DNA from: Lingula anatina
Lineage: Eukaryota > Brachiopoda > Lingulata > Lingulida > Lingulidae
NCBI RefSeq assembly: GCF_001039355.2
Contig: NW_019773692.1
Coordinates: 611,082-675,081 of the forward strand
Reading direction: 5' to 3'
Length of the DNA: 64,000 nucleotides
The notes under the pieces were generated by a model, which saw nothing but the letters and a program-made list of their open reading frames with translations, did no database searches and was not told the DNA's origin. Below are positions 1-14,700 of the stretch, piece by piece. Each line of letters starts with the position of its first letter. Positions within the stretch are counted from its first letter, which is position 1. The translations under genes were made by a program, and so were the position numbers.

Positions 1-3000
1 TACATCACAAAAAACATGTACATCTGATTTGATGCCCATGGTTCTCTCGGGAGAACATTTACATTGTCTCAGATCTGAACTGTTTCAGTCTTATATTCTT
101 GATATGTACTCAAACAGTATGAGGTTGGCAATGTTAAGTATCATGGATAGATGTCTTCTGTAGCTCTTTTGTTTTCACGAAGTATTTTTCTCTTATATGA
201 CAGAATAGAACATATGCATGTTAAATTAACAGAATCCTGAGTGCATTTGGCCATATTCATTTATATATCAATGTGTCATACTGAATGGACAAATATGCAT
301 AGTTTTTCTTTACCTAAAACTGAATAGAATGAGATTAAGACAAAATAACTGAGTAACTGGAAAGCATAGCAATAGGTGGCAGCAGCAGCTGTCAACAGAT
401 TGTCTTCTTTGCAGCAGTCAGAATGCATTGCCCTTTCCAGTGATCCATTCCAAGCATTAAAATATCACTATACTATCTGTACTTACCACACACATCTATG
501 ATAAAATGACTATAAATCCTTGGGGAGGTTTAGCTGATCTCAAGTTCATGAAATTTGAAGTTCCCCAGTTTCTTGATTGTCCTTTAATTCAATTATCTTT
601 TATTGCTGCCATGTAATTGAAACAACCAAAATGAATTTGGAATTTTTCACCACTCTGCTACACTTTGTATTATTCTAACCACTATGTGGTCCTGTAATGT
701 CTTAAGGCTCCTATTTATTTATAACCATTTGCTAAAGGTAATTCCCTGTAACTGAAAATTTTGATGACTGTATGAAAAGTATAGTTCATTATAATGTTAG
801 TGCACTAATGTAATATTGGGTTCGTTTCCAATAGTCCCCCAGCTAGCATCAAAATACCAATACTGACAATGTAACTTCTGTTGTAAGTTGTGGAATGTAT
901 TTTTTCTGCTTAACTTGTTGTTATTCAGAGGTAAAGTTTGGGGGAGTAGACCCACTTCATGAAAGTTCTTGTCAAGAACATAAACCAGTCCAGCTTTGCA
1001 CCATGTTGAAAGTCGTATTGTCTTCACTGGTGTTCTGGTTTCTTTAAAAGGAACTTTGACAACTAAGAATCAACTTACAAGTAGGCATGTACTTACAGAA
1101 AAACATACATCTTTACAAAGGAGTTCTGAAGAATTTTTTTTCTTTTTTTTGTTCATTTATCCTTAATATCTTAAAGATTGAGAAAGCAAATTATATTTGA
1201 TAAGAAATTTAGTCAAGTGAAATACAAACTATGTAAGTATTAGGATCCTTTTATCAGCAATCATTCTTTGGGTTAAGAAGCAATTTAATCTTCTACAGTG
1301 ATGCAGATTTTGAGAAGTGAAGAAAGTTGGTACAACATATACAATGACATCTTATTAAGTGGTGGACTGAATTTCTACCTCTGTTTTAATGGTGATTGCA
1401 TCTCACAGATATAGCAAGGGGTGATTTCCACACTTAACACCCAGCTTCTCTGTCACACTCACTTCATTGCCAACTTGATGCTCTCAAGCCTTAGTGTATA
1501 AATAAACAAGAATTTGGAAAAGACTTATCTAGCATGCTCATCAAAATCACATGTTGTAATGCGGTGGTGTGATCTGTAATTGTAGAGAGCTAGTTCCTCT
1601 TTATCTGATATCCAAAATACAGACACATAAAACGTATCAAGTAGCTTGCCTTTCTGCAAAGATGTTTTGTAAGAATTTGCCCACTTTCCAGTTAACACAT
1701 TTAGTTGAGGAACATGTCATATTTTGACTCTAAAGAAATCATAAGTATTAAATGCTCTTTGCTTGAGCTTTTGTTTGAGCATCTGTTAATAAAATTTTTA
1801 TTTACTTCATTATTATAATACAGTAACTATCACTCAGAATTCAAAGGATTTAACTGGCGGGAAACCCTTTATCAGAAATTCGAATTGGGTTTATTTTGCA
1901 CATATATACATATAAAGATATGTGGGCAGAATACAATGAAGATACCCTTGTTGTCAAAATGTGATACATGTCTATGACATAATCCATGTATTAAAAAGCT
2001 TTCTGTATATCACAACATAAGAAAAACATAGTTTTGAGGCATTTTGTTCATATCAGTTCCCTTCTTATTTCATATTTATGCAAAATGTTGTTGATTTTAG
2101 CAAAAGAGATGGTAAACAAGGAGATATCAGATTGTACTACAGGATGTCCTGCTGTGACATACTATCTTCTGAGCCACCAGCATGATATTTGTGGCCATAG
2201 CAGGTGTTAATCTAAAAAGTTTGATTGGAAATTTGACTCTTAATCGGTGAGGTCCCATACAGATCAGAAGAGTATCCCAGTCATCTGGACATAGTATCAG
2301 TGTCCAGTGATTATTGTGGTCCTGCTGGTTAGCATGGGCAGTCTGTGGTCAGTCATTGAACACTGCTTGTTCACAAAATACAAAAAAGGTATCAGGGTAC
2401 TGTGTGTCCATGTGGTATGTTTATCCACAGTGGACAATAACATTTACTTGCAGAACATACTGAATTTGAAATTGTATCACTAGTTTCTAAACAAGGTTCA
2501 TTCTTCGGTGGGTTTTAAGTATTCTGACCAGGTCTGTGGAGGGGACAGTGATTGACAGACTGACAGAATAGTTTGGGGCTGGAGAAGCATTTTTTCACTC
2601 TGCTTGAGTGAGTCAAATCAAATCACAGTTAGTCTTTAAAATACAGCTTGGTGAAACTGAGCACTGTTAAATGAAGCAGAGAATTACAGGATAGAATGCA
2701 GGTTGTGAAAGGGTATTTGACTTCAGGGTAGGCTAGCAATTTTCGGAATTATTTTTAAATTATACCATTCTGTTCTTTTAAAAGGTTACACTGACTTGAA
2801 TAAGTGTAACATTTTGTGGGTGTATCTCTAAATTCCCCTGCAGATAGGTCTTTGGTCATGCATTGTGATGTTTTATGTGTTGTCACATTCTTGCCAGTCA
2901 GACGTATGATGGAGTGATTTTTTTTGCTACTGTTACTAAACGAAACATAATGAAGTACATTGTAGTCACACTTAAGTTGATTTATGTTGCTAGCATATTT

Positions 3001-5645
3001 TGAATATTTTCTACTAGCCATAATCATTTTGTAAGTTTTTCATAAGGTCAGTTGTAATGGACTGTCTGGAATGATAAAATATGATTTAAAGGTATCCCAT
3101 CTGGGATTTTCCTGCCAAGTCAAATTTTCATGAAAAAAGGCAATTTTTTCCTACTCACAAAGTCATTGCTTTGCCAATACCTTCACTTGAATTCAATATT
3201 TATACCGTTTCTAATAAAATAATACACTTTTTATGATTGGCCAGTCACTAGACTGTATGTCTTCCTGTACATTTCAGAAGGAAATATTGACATCAGGTAC
3301 TTAATTTGAAGGGTTTGATATTTTTTAAGGTCTGAATTCAGAAAGATAATTAGCTTTGCAGGCTATGTAGGTAGAGAAAATGTGACTTTGGGTAATTTTC
3401 AAACCTTTTTTTAAGTTGTTGTTTGATGCAGTTTATTATATATATGTATCCAAAGATGATACATGTTTTGTGGAAACATCAGTGAGATACATTTCTTCTA
3501 TTTCTTGTGGGGTATGTTACAATCTCTGATATTTTTCAGTTGTTTAATGATATACATATATTCCAGAAAACATTTGAATTGCCATTCATAGAAGGACACA
3601 GTAACAATCTCAGATAAAAACAATGAGCACGAAATTAAGCAAATATTTCACCAAGCAACTCATTGTTAATGACCTGGCTCTGAAACGTGTTACCGCTTTA
3701 CAAATTTGTCTCAAAAGAGTATTGACTTCAAAGGATATATTTATAGAATTTGTCAAGAATTTGGAACCTGAGTAGCATTCCTCCACCTTCTCCTCATACC
3801 CCATATATGATAACAATAATTAGTCCCCTCATTTGTCATATGTCACTGGATGGGCTCCCACTTGCCTAAGTGTTGTTGGAGGATCACTTGTAATGGAGCT
3901 GGAATGGTATAAAGGAGGAGTTGTCTGTAACAGTGAGGGCATCCAAAGCTAGCACTTTGTCTCACTTGCTATCAAGGGGTTGTCTGATGAAAACAGTTTT
4001 TTGTCCTCGGCATAACCAGAGCAGAATGTTAAGGGGGAAATTGAAAGATTGTCTTTCTGCAGGTCGTCCTTGAAGGGCCTGGGAATCTTCAAATTATGTC
4101 TAATGACAGGCAGAAGTAGATAGAATTTCATCTGAAGTGATGTTATTGATCACCTTCCAGTTTAATACTTTCTCACATCCCGTTGTGATCTAAATGAGAT
4201 ACAGAAAAGGTGTTTTGAAATTTTAATTGATAATAAATCTGTTACAGACAAATTTTTGTCACACATTGATTGACAACTATTTTTTAATACTTTTTTACAC
4301 TTTTTTTTATCTTATGTCTTGGTTCCAAAGATTCTTACAAGAAAGTATCTCAGAATGCTTTTTTAACCTATCACTGTTCTTATTGTGTTCTTGTTATCAG
4401 AATGCTTAAACAGGGAAAGTGATAGACAAATGGCATTGTTACTTAGGAAACTGCAGCAGCACACAGAAGTATTTTATAAGAATGCTGTGGTTTCATCTTA
4501 TGGTGAGGTTTTTCTTCTATGCCACCCTTACACTTAGCATGGGAGTTCATGTTACATCAACACCAACGTTTTTTGCATGTTTCAAATAGTAGGAGTTGGG
4601 CATGTTGCCAGCTTTAATGTTCAACTTTGAAAGCCATGTTCATTAGGTATGAAACAGCGAATAACCCCCACTTATTAAACAATACCCCACAACCTATTAT
4701 CTAAATGACCTTAAAGGAAAAACAATTTTTTCAGACTGATGTTTTTTAATGGGTGGGCATGAATGCATGTCTGCTGTAGGCATCGTGTTTCATCTTACCT
4801 CACACAACATAATGTCCTTGTATTGACAGATGCCTTCACATACTATAGTGATTATAGATGCTGTCATCCAATGTAAACCCTGTATATTCTTCTTTAATGC
4901 CTGCATTTAGTGCTGGGTCCCCATGACAGTTGATTTTGTTATTCGTTTAGTTCATTTTTGTCATTGATTAACACCCACCTATACCCATCGGCAGGGCACA
5001 TAAAATGTGCTTGACCAAATTGTATTTCATTATTTGATTTTTATGTAGAAATCCAATATGTGCTAAATTCCTGTTTTTTATTGATAAGAATCATGTTTGG
5101 GAGAAGAGACTCCCATCACCCTTGACCCCATCAGTTCTTTTAATTGGAAATAAATGGACTTGCCCACCTGCGATAAAAACTGATGTCAGCTCCCCATGTG
5201 GCTCAGTGCATGGAGAAAAACTTGATGTAAGTCTGACAACTAGATTATGCACAGCAAAAAGATTAACTGATTGAGTGACAGGGCTAGTTTCTTTTTATAC
5301 AAGAATGTGGGTATAAGACTCCCTGTGCATTCCATTAGAGGCTCAGATGTATCACAGAACCTGACTTGTGACTTCCTGGCAAGGAGCGACACCAAGGTAG
5401 CTCCTCCTCCTTCTTATGAAGCACCTCATGACAGCATCAGCTTACAAACACTTAACAAGCCTCACAAGACAGTCTCAGCTATAAGCCAGGAGGAAAATAT
5501 CTGAATTTTCTCATTTTTTTTCCTCACAAGGATTTTATACCTACAGAAGTAGAGGCAGAAACGGAGTGTTGTTGACTCTAGGACGGGGTGAATACCTGTC
5601 TGCAATTTGTAAACCCAGACTGCTTGTTAAATCAGAGACAGAAAA
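1..5645. other. No gene recognised (upstream flank)
   Basis: AT-rich DNA with only short, unrecognised ORFs on both strands. The last few hundred bases probably hold the distal promoter and 5' UTR of the ADAMTS-like gene. A longer isoform could start before the window. Confidence 0.6.
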
Positions 5646-5702
5646 ATGAGAAAAGCAAATGTTACACTGTGCATTGGGATTTTCATTTCCTTAATTATAT
5701 TG
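5646..5702 (+). CDS. Alternative (distal) first coding exon, signal peptide
   Basis: The ATG sits in a good context (A at -3) and opens 19 codons: MRKANVTLCIGIFISLIIL. Two basic residues are followed by a long hydrophobic core, which reads as a signal peptide. The exon runs straight into a strong donor, TTG|GTAAGTGA, in phase 0, the same length and phase as the exon at 19982. Either exon can join the phase-0 acceptor at 22362. I infer an alternative promoter for the same gene; no transcript evidence is available here. Confidence 0.55.
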
Positions 5703-8700
5703 GTAAGTGAGATTTTTTTAAACAGAATTCTATACTGCAATTTTAGTTTATAGAACTTTTTGAAAATTTGAATGAAGAAATTGAAAAGTACCTAAGGAAC
5801 TGTAGCACAACAAGAATAACTAGGTCTATATTAGGTTCAAAGAGCATACTATATATTTAATTATGTTCTTACCCTCTTATATTGTGGACTATTATTTTTG
5901 CATAAATATCTGTTTATGATCCATTTGTTTTGCACTTGAATAGATGGAAGGCATTCATCAGCTCAAGGTACTGCCTTTTTCAACCACCTTGTCCTATCCT
6001 TATGATAGCATTGCAGTCATAGATTATCACTGTGTAAACCTCCTTTTGATTTCAAGAGGGTTTTATTAAAGGAAAGCACACCTTATTCTTTGTGTACTGT
6101 TTCATATCATAATACATGTTCAGTTCATGTTGAATGCAAACACCAGAAGACATAGTAGCTTGGAGAATTGACAGGATGTGAATAGAAAAAAACACTGATA
6201 AGGAAAGAAATAAGTTGTACTATGGGACTGATTAATGCAAAGAATCAAAGAGCAATAAACTAGTGTCAGAAATGTGTTACGTTACTTATGTACTGGATTG
6301 GCCAAATAACTTCTGTGTATGGCTCTTGAGAGCATTTATAGTGTCTTCTCTTCAAAGACATTTAATTGTTTAGAATGATAGTCAAATTAAAACCATAAAA
6401 TGTTTAGAATTGAGCTTACATATCATTTTAGGAAAATTTATTCATGTCAGATAGTCAGCACATTCTCATTCCGTATCAAGTAGCTAACAGGCATGTTTGT
6501 GGTGTTAAAGAGACTAATAAAGAATAAGTGGTTACATGGGATGAAGACAGCAGCCAGGAAAAACTGCCTTTAAATGTGGGTATAAATGTTCATCCAGTTT
6601 ATAAAGGCACCTGATTTGCCTACTCAACCCACCATTGCTATGTGATCAGTGGTGTTTCACATAGTTTTCATCAAGGGAGTTCATGCAGGCCTTGTGGTAT
6701 GTGAAAAAAATTGAGACAAATCTGTTGTTTTGGTAGCAGAAGGCATTTCCTACCTTATAAATATACAACCCCATGCAGTTGCATAGACTTTTAATTTATG
6801 ACGATATTGCCTTATTTTAAAAGAATCTTTCCAGTAAAGTTCTATCTAAAAATTTGTACATATTTTTCAAGTAACATTTTGGTACTTGTAGTTGCGGTAA
6901 AAGAAAATTAACATTTTTTGTTAACAAACTCTATTAAGTTTTCCACCCAAAAGAAATGTCCCACGTTTTATGGGTAGATGGGAATAAAAAGTGCCTTTGA
7001 GCTCCATTATGGTGAATTGGTCCAGTGGACATGGAGTGTTGACCAGGGGCAGCACACCAGGAAATGGGCTTGCTAATTTGTAACTAAACCATAGTGTGAA
7101 AAGCAACAAAAGTCAGGAGTTCTCATGGCGAGTGATGTAAATAAATAATGGCTAGTGTAATAGATCTTGTGTTTGTTGTCATTCACAGCAAGGTCCATGT
7201 TTCCAAATATTTTCCTGACATCACCTGGTGTGTTGTCCAGAACTTTTTACTATCTGTGTGTTCAATGGAGAGTTGAATAAATGTGTACCCATTTTCAGTA
7301 GGTGGTGGATTTGTGGCAAAAGCCAGTAATTGTTCGAGTTCCGTTGGTCTTGCATGTTGCATATATTACAGTGTCAGGTTTTCTGCTGCTTTGATTTTGT
7401 GTGCCCATGTCAGGTGTAATCTCCCTAGGTTATCAGAATGTGTGCACCATGTGACGCCTGGGATATGTAATGGGAAGAAAACATGGTGTTTTATTAAATA
7501 CATGTAAGGTAACACATTTGGCAGTGTGCCTTTACTATTTGTGGTGTATAAAAAGTGTGATGCCTTTCATTGCCAGTAAGTTAAACTGATAGAAACAAAT
7601 CATTGATTGTCAAGTCCATAAGTTCATGTTTACAGCATCTGGCACTATGCCCCTGTACTAAAAAACAATACTTTGAAACCCTGGAGTTGCTGCAACAGTC
7701 TTTTGTATAAGATTATAAGAAGGTGCTATACATGCTTGTGATTTTATTCAGAAGTTCATACCTAAATGCTGAACAGTTTTATGGTTGTCTTGAAATTAGG
7801 TCTGTTGATATGGTGCAAGAAAATTTGAAATGTCAATTCAATTTTTAAATTTTTGTTTAGCAGATGTGAACCAATAAGGCTGTCTTGTTTGATTAAAGTA
7901 TGGTATGTCTAGTGCAGTAATGAGCTGGATGACCATTATCAGTGAAAAATTTATGATCACACTTGTCAATTGTCCAAATTGACCATTCCATGTGATGAAG
8001 ACATTACAGTGAGTTAATTGAATTATAGAACAATAATTGCCAAAAGGAAATATTTGATGTATGAATCAACTATGAAGTGGTGACTAGGGTAAAAAATATG
8101 TTTCTGACCAAAGCAGGACATTATGAATGGGAAAATCTGATGTTTTAATGTTGGAATCAACACATTCCTTGCTCAGGAAATGTATGAAAAACTGTAAATT
8201 CCCTAAGGGCGCATTCCCATAGATTTTAGATTGATCTATCCCCGTGGGGAGTCTCACTAGATTACTGTCAGATAATCCAGCTTAAATGTCCGTCCCGCCT
8301 ACTACAAGCTGTTAGGGGGTAATTAACTTTCATGCCAGCTCAGCTGATAGCTATTTAGCGTGAACCCCGAGGGAGTTAGGTCGATCTAGTTGGATCGATC
8401 TAATCTCTGGGAATGGGGTCTAAGTCTTCAACTTGCTCATATTCAGTCCACCTGCCCAGGTAGTTACACAGTAATCAATCACACGCAGGGATGGAGAGAT
8501 TCCTTGAATATGTGTAATTGCTTCTTTCATCTTCTGTAATGGATGTGTAAAGTAAATGTCAGGAATTCTGTATAGATGTTTGAAATGTATGGACCAGCTC
8601 ATCTTTTTATTGCATTAATATTATGGTGACATTTAAGTTCATTACACCATAACCTAGACTTGCCTGTTCATTATTGCACTGCCTGGTATGACAGCCACAT

Positions 8701-11700
8701 ACATTTCATTGAAAAATATGACTTGTTCTTTGGTGTTCCCCACAATAATTTTAGTCTAACAAATATATATGTATGAATGTGCATTACTTTATTAAAAACA
8801 GGAAGAAAAAAAATCAGAATTAGTCAAAGTAGATGGACTTGTCACAAAGAACAGAGACCAATTCATATACCAAATAACTTGAATCTCGAAGAAAGGTTTC
8901 AAATCACCTTCCCATTCACTTCTTGATATCTATTCTCTGATATAAAAGTGACACATCAAGTCAATCTTTTTACCTCAGCTAACCTCGGATTGCTTTAAAT
9001 CTTTTTGAACTCTTAACAATGATTTTTAATTTGTAAATATTTTGATAGTTATCTTCCTGAAAAGACCGAAATGCCAGGTATGTTGATTTCACACTAAATG
9101 TGTAAGTGACACCACTCTCTTTTTTTGATCAACATTGTGTTCAGAAGACACACCAGCACCGGCTGTAAGGGAATATCCTCACTGGTGAGATCTGATACAT
9201 AATTACATCCAAGCTTATCCAGTCCATGCAGGTGCTCATTGACTGTTTCTCCAGCCCTTTGTCCATTATTTTGGCCAATGAATTATTCTGCTAAGCATGG
9301 AATGCCCTGCACTTGGATTGATGTCATTGAACTCATACTAGATAATCTTTGCATATGTGGCTGAGTCTGTCACTCTGTCCATCTCTCTGTCTGTCATAGT
9401 CTGACCATCTGTTTGTTGGTCGGTTGTTCAGCCAGTCTTTTATTCAGTATAAAAAAATGATGTTCAGCTGCAGTGTGTAAGGTTATCCACATGCTTCATT
9501 TATCATATGGTAAACAGAAAGTAGAAACTAATAGTAACTAATAGATTTCAATTTTAAGTCATGGTCAAAAGTTCAGTTTCACAATGAAGTTAAGCTGGAC
9601 ATGTTGGATACACCTTCCACATGTCACCTAATTTCCTTCTTCTGTCAGTAAGAACTTACTTATGAGTTTGCTTACTTATGAAGTATATGCTATGTTTAGA
9701 ATTTGAACCTGTCTGGTTTTGAAGTAATTATCACTGTCATATTTCTTTTAACCAAGAGATTATAAGAAAATAAACAGTATTTTAGATAAACATATTAGAA
9801 AAAATTAATAAGGATCCTAGATCTATTAAACCAAAATCTTTTATCTTAGCTAGCTCAAACACTAGACTGTAACAAGTTCTTATTAATACAGAACTTGATA
9901 TGAAGGTATTGGCACCAAAACGGTCCTGTTTATCATATCAGTTCACCCTATCACCTTGTTCCACGGGATTGCTCTCTGACAGTAATCTGTTGCCATGCAG
10001 CCCATGTCTGTGTGGTCACTGGATCCACAATGAACCCTGTGACCACATGTCAAGTACAAATACACTAGGGGGTTAACAAGCATACTTCTAATATAACGGT
10101 TTAATCAAAAACAAATGGAGACATCAAAGACAAATGCTTTCAAAAGAATGCTTCCTCAAATTCTATTAATTTGGTTTGGAAATAGTGATATCTTCCTATC
10201 CCAAGTCTGTATTGCATTGTGTCATTGTTTTTTAAGGCTGTTATATGGAAACAATGCTTGTGGGTGTTTATACTTGTTATTTTTCTAAACCTTATTGAAT
10301 GGAAGAGTATGATTGTGGGCAGCTGAGAGACTGGGTACTTATACCAGGACTTGTTTGTATATATGTAAAACAGCTTTAGTGATAGCATGCTTCTGATACC
10401 AAATTTTATGTTTTCTTTAATTGAATGTGTGAGAAAGATAAAAAATGTAAGGCATTTTCAGATATGATTAATTCTGAATATTTACAGAATGCTTTTTCTC
10501 GATCAATAGTATCACATTTAATGTATTTTGATACTTTTTTCTCTCCCTGTGATCATGCGACTAGTGGATAGTAATGGCTTTGATTAACCACTTTTATGCC
10601 TGAAGATTTTTTATGCACTCAAAAAGTCATCATAGTTATACTCTATAATGAGTCTGAAGCGAAAAAAGCACTGGTGTTGAAAAGTATCCCAATAAAAAGG
10701 CCATTAACATTTTATCCCTGCCCTCTTTGCCCTACTGAATTAAGGCTCTGTAATTACAAAAGTATGGTAGATATCCTAGTAGTAGTTAGTTTGGATTCTA
10801 TGAAGGCATATGGACATGAAGTCTTTGAAGCGCTCTGTTACTGTTTCTACTCCAACAGTTTATTGAGGTAAACAACATTAAAATGGCACCATAAAATGCA
10901 TCATATTGTCTGTAGGTAATAATCATGTGTTGCTGTCAGACTGTAGTATCCTGTCCCCTGCCTGTCCCATATGCAATGTGACAAGGCTATGCACTCTATC
11001 ATCAGCTGAAACAACCAACGCTGCAGGAAGGCCCCACCACTTTTAAAATGTTCCACCAAGCACGAAATTTGAAGGACAAGAGAAGGGTCTATTAAGCATC
11101 AATTAGGTACAGGAGTCTTTCAAACATCTGCCAAAAAAACTGACTTGTTTTTTTTTCCACATTTTTTTGGTACATATAACTAAATTAGCATGTCTGTGAG
11201 TGACCAGTCTGTAGAAGAGCATGGCATAATTGATGGTGACGACTGGGTCTGCTAGAGTACTTACACTGACATTAGTTCTGTTATTGTTGAATGGGAGGGC
11301 ACAACCTGTGGTGATATCCAGGGTGCAACCCTGCTCGAAATTATAAAAAAGATGGTTCTTCAAAAAAAAAAAGGTTAAGCTATGGAGTATTTTCTTTTAA
11401 GCTTATGGGACTTTTTTTTTCATTATATGCTGAAGAATTGGCATATTTTATCACTGTTACTGTCTGTTTTGTATGTCACAGGAGACCAAGTAATGGGGGT
11501 CAGAAAAATGAACTGTCTTGATTGCTGTCACAGGGACAGTGCCTGGGTGGTTCTTTAAATAGTGACCAACCCTGTGATAGACCTTACACTTCAGCACAGG
11601 GCCGCAATACAGAAATGTGTACACAGCTAGTGAATAGCCAGAGAAATATCTGTGAATACCCAGTGAAAAGAATTCTCTCTGTGACCCTGGTTGAGGGTGT

Positions 11701-14700
11701 CATTTTATCATTTCTGTCTGGGGACAGAAAGTACAACCGCATTATCTAATATGAGAATCCATTTAAATTGTTCAACTCCGGGATATCCTGATGCTTACAG
11801 ATATCCCATGATTCCTTACACATGATTCAGTTGTACATGTTTACTGTACATCTTAACTTTTTTTCAATGCTCTTGATTCAGATTCAAAGTTGGAACTTTT
11901 TGTACTTCAGGAAAGTTCTTAAAAAGTGACAAAGAGAGTAACAAAATTCATGGTATTTTTTCCCAAAAGAAGCATTGTAAACATGTGTAATGTGGTGTGG
12001 GTTGATAGATAAACTACACTTAGCAGCTCCAGCTGCCAGCAGGTGCAGAGCACATCTATACTGTTTAGTTATCAAACTTTAAGTGTTTTTGCATATGCAT
12101 TTAATACATTTTTCCGCCCTTTTAGTGTGTGATGAGAGCTAATATCGGTGAGCTTTAGGGCAGGCTGGTAACAAATTGAAACTAAACTTTGGCAGTTTTA
12201 TGACTTTTGTCGCTGATTGTATGTTAATGAAATGGGACATGAGGAAACAGACAGTAAAATCAGATGAACTTTAGAATTGTGGCATTTTTATGAGAAAATT
12301 ATATTTCTATTAAAGTTACTGGCTCAGATGGTATTGCAACTTTCCACTGTTCTGTTTCTCTTGACAAGTAAACAATATCGTAGGAATTGCCTAATAAAAT
12401 ATTTGATTTGGTTCAAAATATTTTAATGCAATTCTGATTCAAAGACAATCAGGAGAATTAATATGCATATTATATATATATATAATATATTTTTTAAGTC
12501 AATTTTAATGTCACACATTATTTGCTGATTCAGATTAAAAATCATTCTGGTCAGAAAGAAACAATTTAGTAGAGCAGCTTGAATACTGTGAGGAAGAGCC
12601 AGCATATTGAATCAATCAGACCATTTAATTGGTTTAGCCTGGCTGTGGGAGGGCAGACCGTCTGATTACAGACAGTGGCTGAAAGGTAATTGGCCATGTA
12701 ATGTGTAAGTCCAGTATTGCACAAGCCACTGACGGTCCATTCCAACCTCAGTGCTTGCATGCCAACATTACACCCCAATATATAGCTTTTGATCACTGAG
12801 TGGATGTTAAATCAAGCTGGACTTCCATTTACGTGAAAAGAATAAAATCTTGAACTGTAACGAGATTTGCAAGAATTCAGTGGTAGACTAAATTCTGTTG
12901 ATACACAGGAAAGAATATGTCCTCGAGTACCTGAATGATATCTTTGAAGCTTATAATGATAATAAACATTACCCCATTAATTTTGCTTCAAATACAGTAT
13001 ATAACTTAATACTGCTCAAAAAAGACCCCACTGGGTAACAGACTATATTGTGTGTTAGACATCACTGTGAATGGTATCACTGTGAATGGTGATTTGTGTT
13101 CAAGAGTAGCGGTAGCATTTGATCCAAGTTATAAATACTTTAATGATGACATTTTCCCTCCTGTCTAGACACATGTCACATCATTCATCACTTTTGTAAA
13201 TTATTACTACTTATGTTACAATTTGAGGAATATAACATGACTTTGCTTTGAAATTTGACAGGGGTATTTGTACTTTTTAAATCATATCCATGTCTTTGTA
13301 GATAGATAGCTTTTTTCATTGACTTTTAACCCAAATTACATATATAAAATGTATAATTAATGTAGCAAAGACTAAGATCAAACTGACAGAAATGAAAAAT
13401 GTCTTTTCTGTGCCATATCGCATTTCAAGAGATGTAAGATAAGATTGTAGCCAGTTGAAATGGAATAGCCCTAAAACCAATTGACATTTTTAAGGAGGAG
13501 GTACCATTCAGCTCTCCTCAGGTACTTGGTGCACCTTTTTATCACAGAAAACTCCATAGATTATTTCTTCTCCCTATCAATTCAGATAATAGCCTGCTTG
13601 ATGACATGGTGAATTGCCTTTAGTATCACTTTAATTACTCTCATCTGTAGGTTAAACAGCTACAATGATACACATTGTCAGGGATGAGTTGGCAGGACAA
13701 GCTTGCTCTTTGCTGTGAATACCAATGCCTTTTTTTTCTTGCATTTTTCTCAGTAGGGATTTTTTTTACCTATTAAGATGCCTTCTTAAATGACAGAGGA
13801 AATCTGGTGTAAGAGATAAACAAATATAAAAAGGATGTTATTTGTGGAAAATATTTTTAACTTATAGGAGAACATATTAGAATTAAGTTTGTGTCATTTG
13901 ACATAACATATATTACTTCACTGATGAACTGCATCTCTTTGACAACACCTGTGCCTTTAAAAACATCCGTAATTAATGGGCATATAGAGAAAACAATACT
14001 ATCAAGTCATACTTAATTTTGTGGCTTTGACTGTGAATGGGTGCACATTCTTTAATGGGCAAGCAACATCCCAACCATTTCATAGCACGACAGGATCATT
14101 ATCTCCCTTGATCTACTACAACCCAGAAGGATGATTTAATTTAGAATCTGGCAGCTTTGACCACCTAAGCTCTAACATAGTCTTTTTATCTCTGTTTCTA
14201 AGTGTGTCTGTCAAACATGAATAGGGAGGAAGGGACAATTGAATGAAGTAGCTTTGAATAAACTGGGTAAACTGTTATGCTGAAGGTAAACTGAGGAGGG
14301 AGTTTCTACTTGAGCTGGGATGCGTGGTGACAGCCCTGGGGACAGAGGCAGGTGAAAGATCACCTGGGTCAATTAAATAGCAGCTAGAAGCAGCAATTTT
14401 GGGAGATAGTCTTTCTGTGCTCAAATTTAAGGCATGGATACTCTGTTCTCAAAACAAAGGCAGTGGAAATGTAGTTATGGTGGCTTATCTTTTATAAATA
14501 AGTTTTTAAAGTATGTATAAAAATATGACCTTATGCAATGAAGAAAATGAAATCGCATACACTAATTGCAATTATGTATTCTTGCATTTAAATCTCCTAG
14601 TGTTGATAAAATATTATGTTTTTGTTTTTTTGTTTTGTGGCAATACTAAGTTCTCTAAATACTGAAAAACTGAAGACTGTTTGCTCACATAATGTGCTCT

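Noticed and set aside
5271-5504. 77-codon ORF just before the distal signal exon
   Set aside because: No recognised motif and no start or splice support; probably upstream or UTR sequence.
7283-7507. 74-codon Cys-containing ORF in the long intron
   Set aside because: Cysteine spacing fits neither TSR nor the ADAMTS Cys-rich domain, and no splice phases match the gene.
10596-10871. 91-codon ORF in the long intron
   Set aside because: Unrecognised, AT-driven composition, no splice or domain support.
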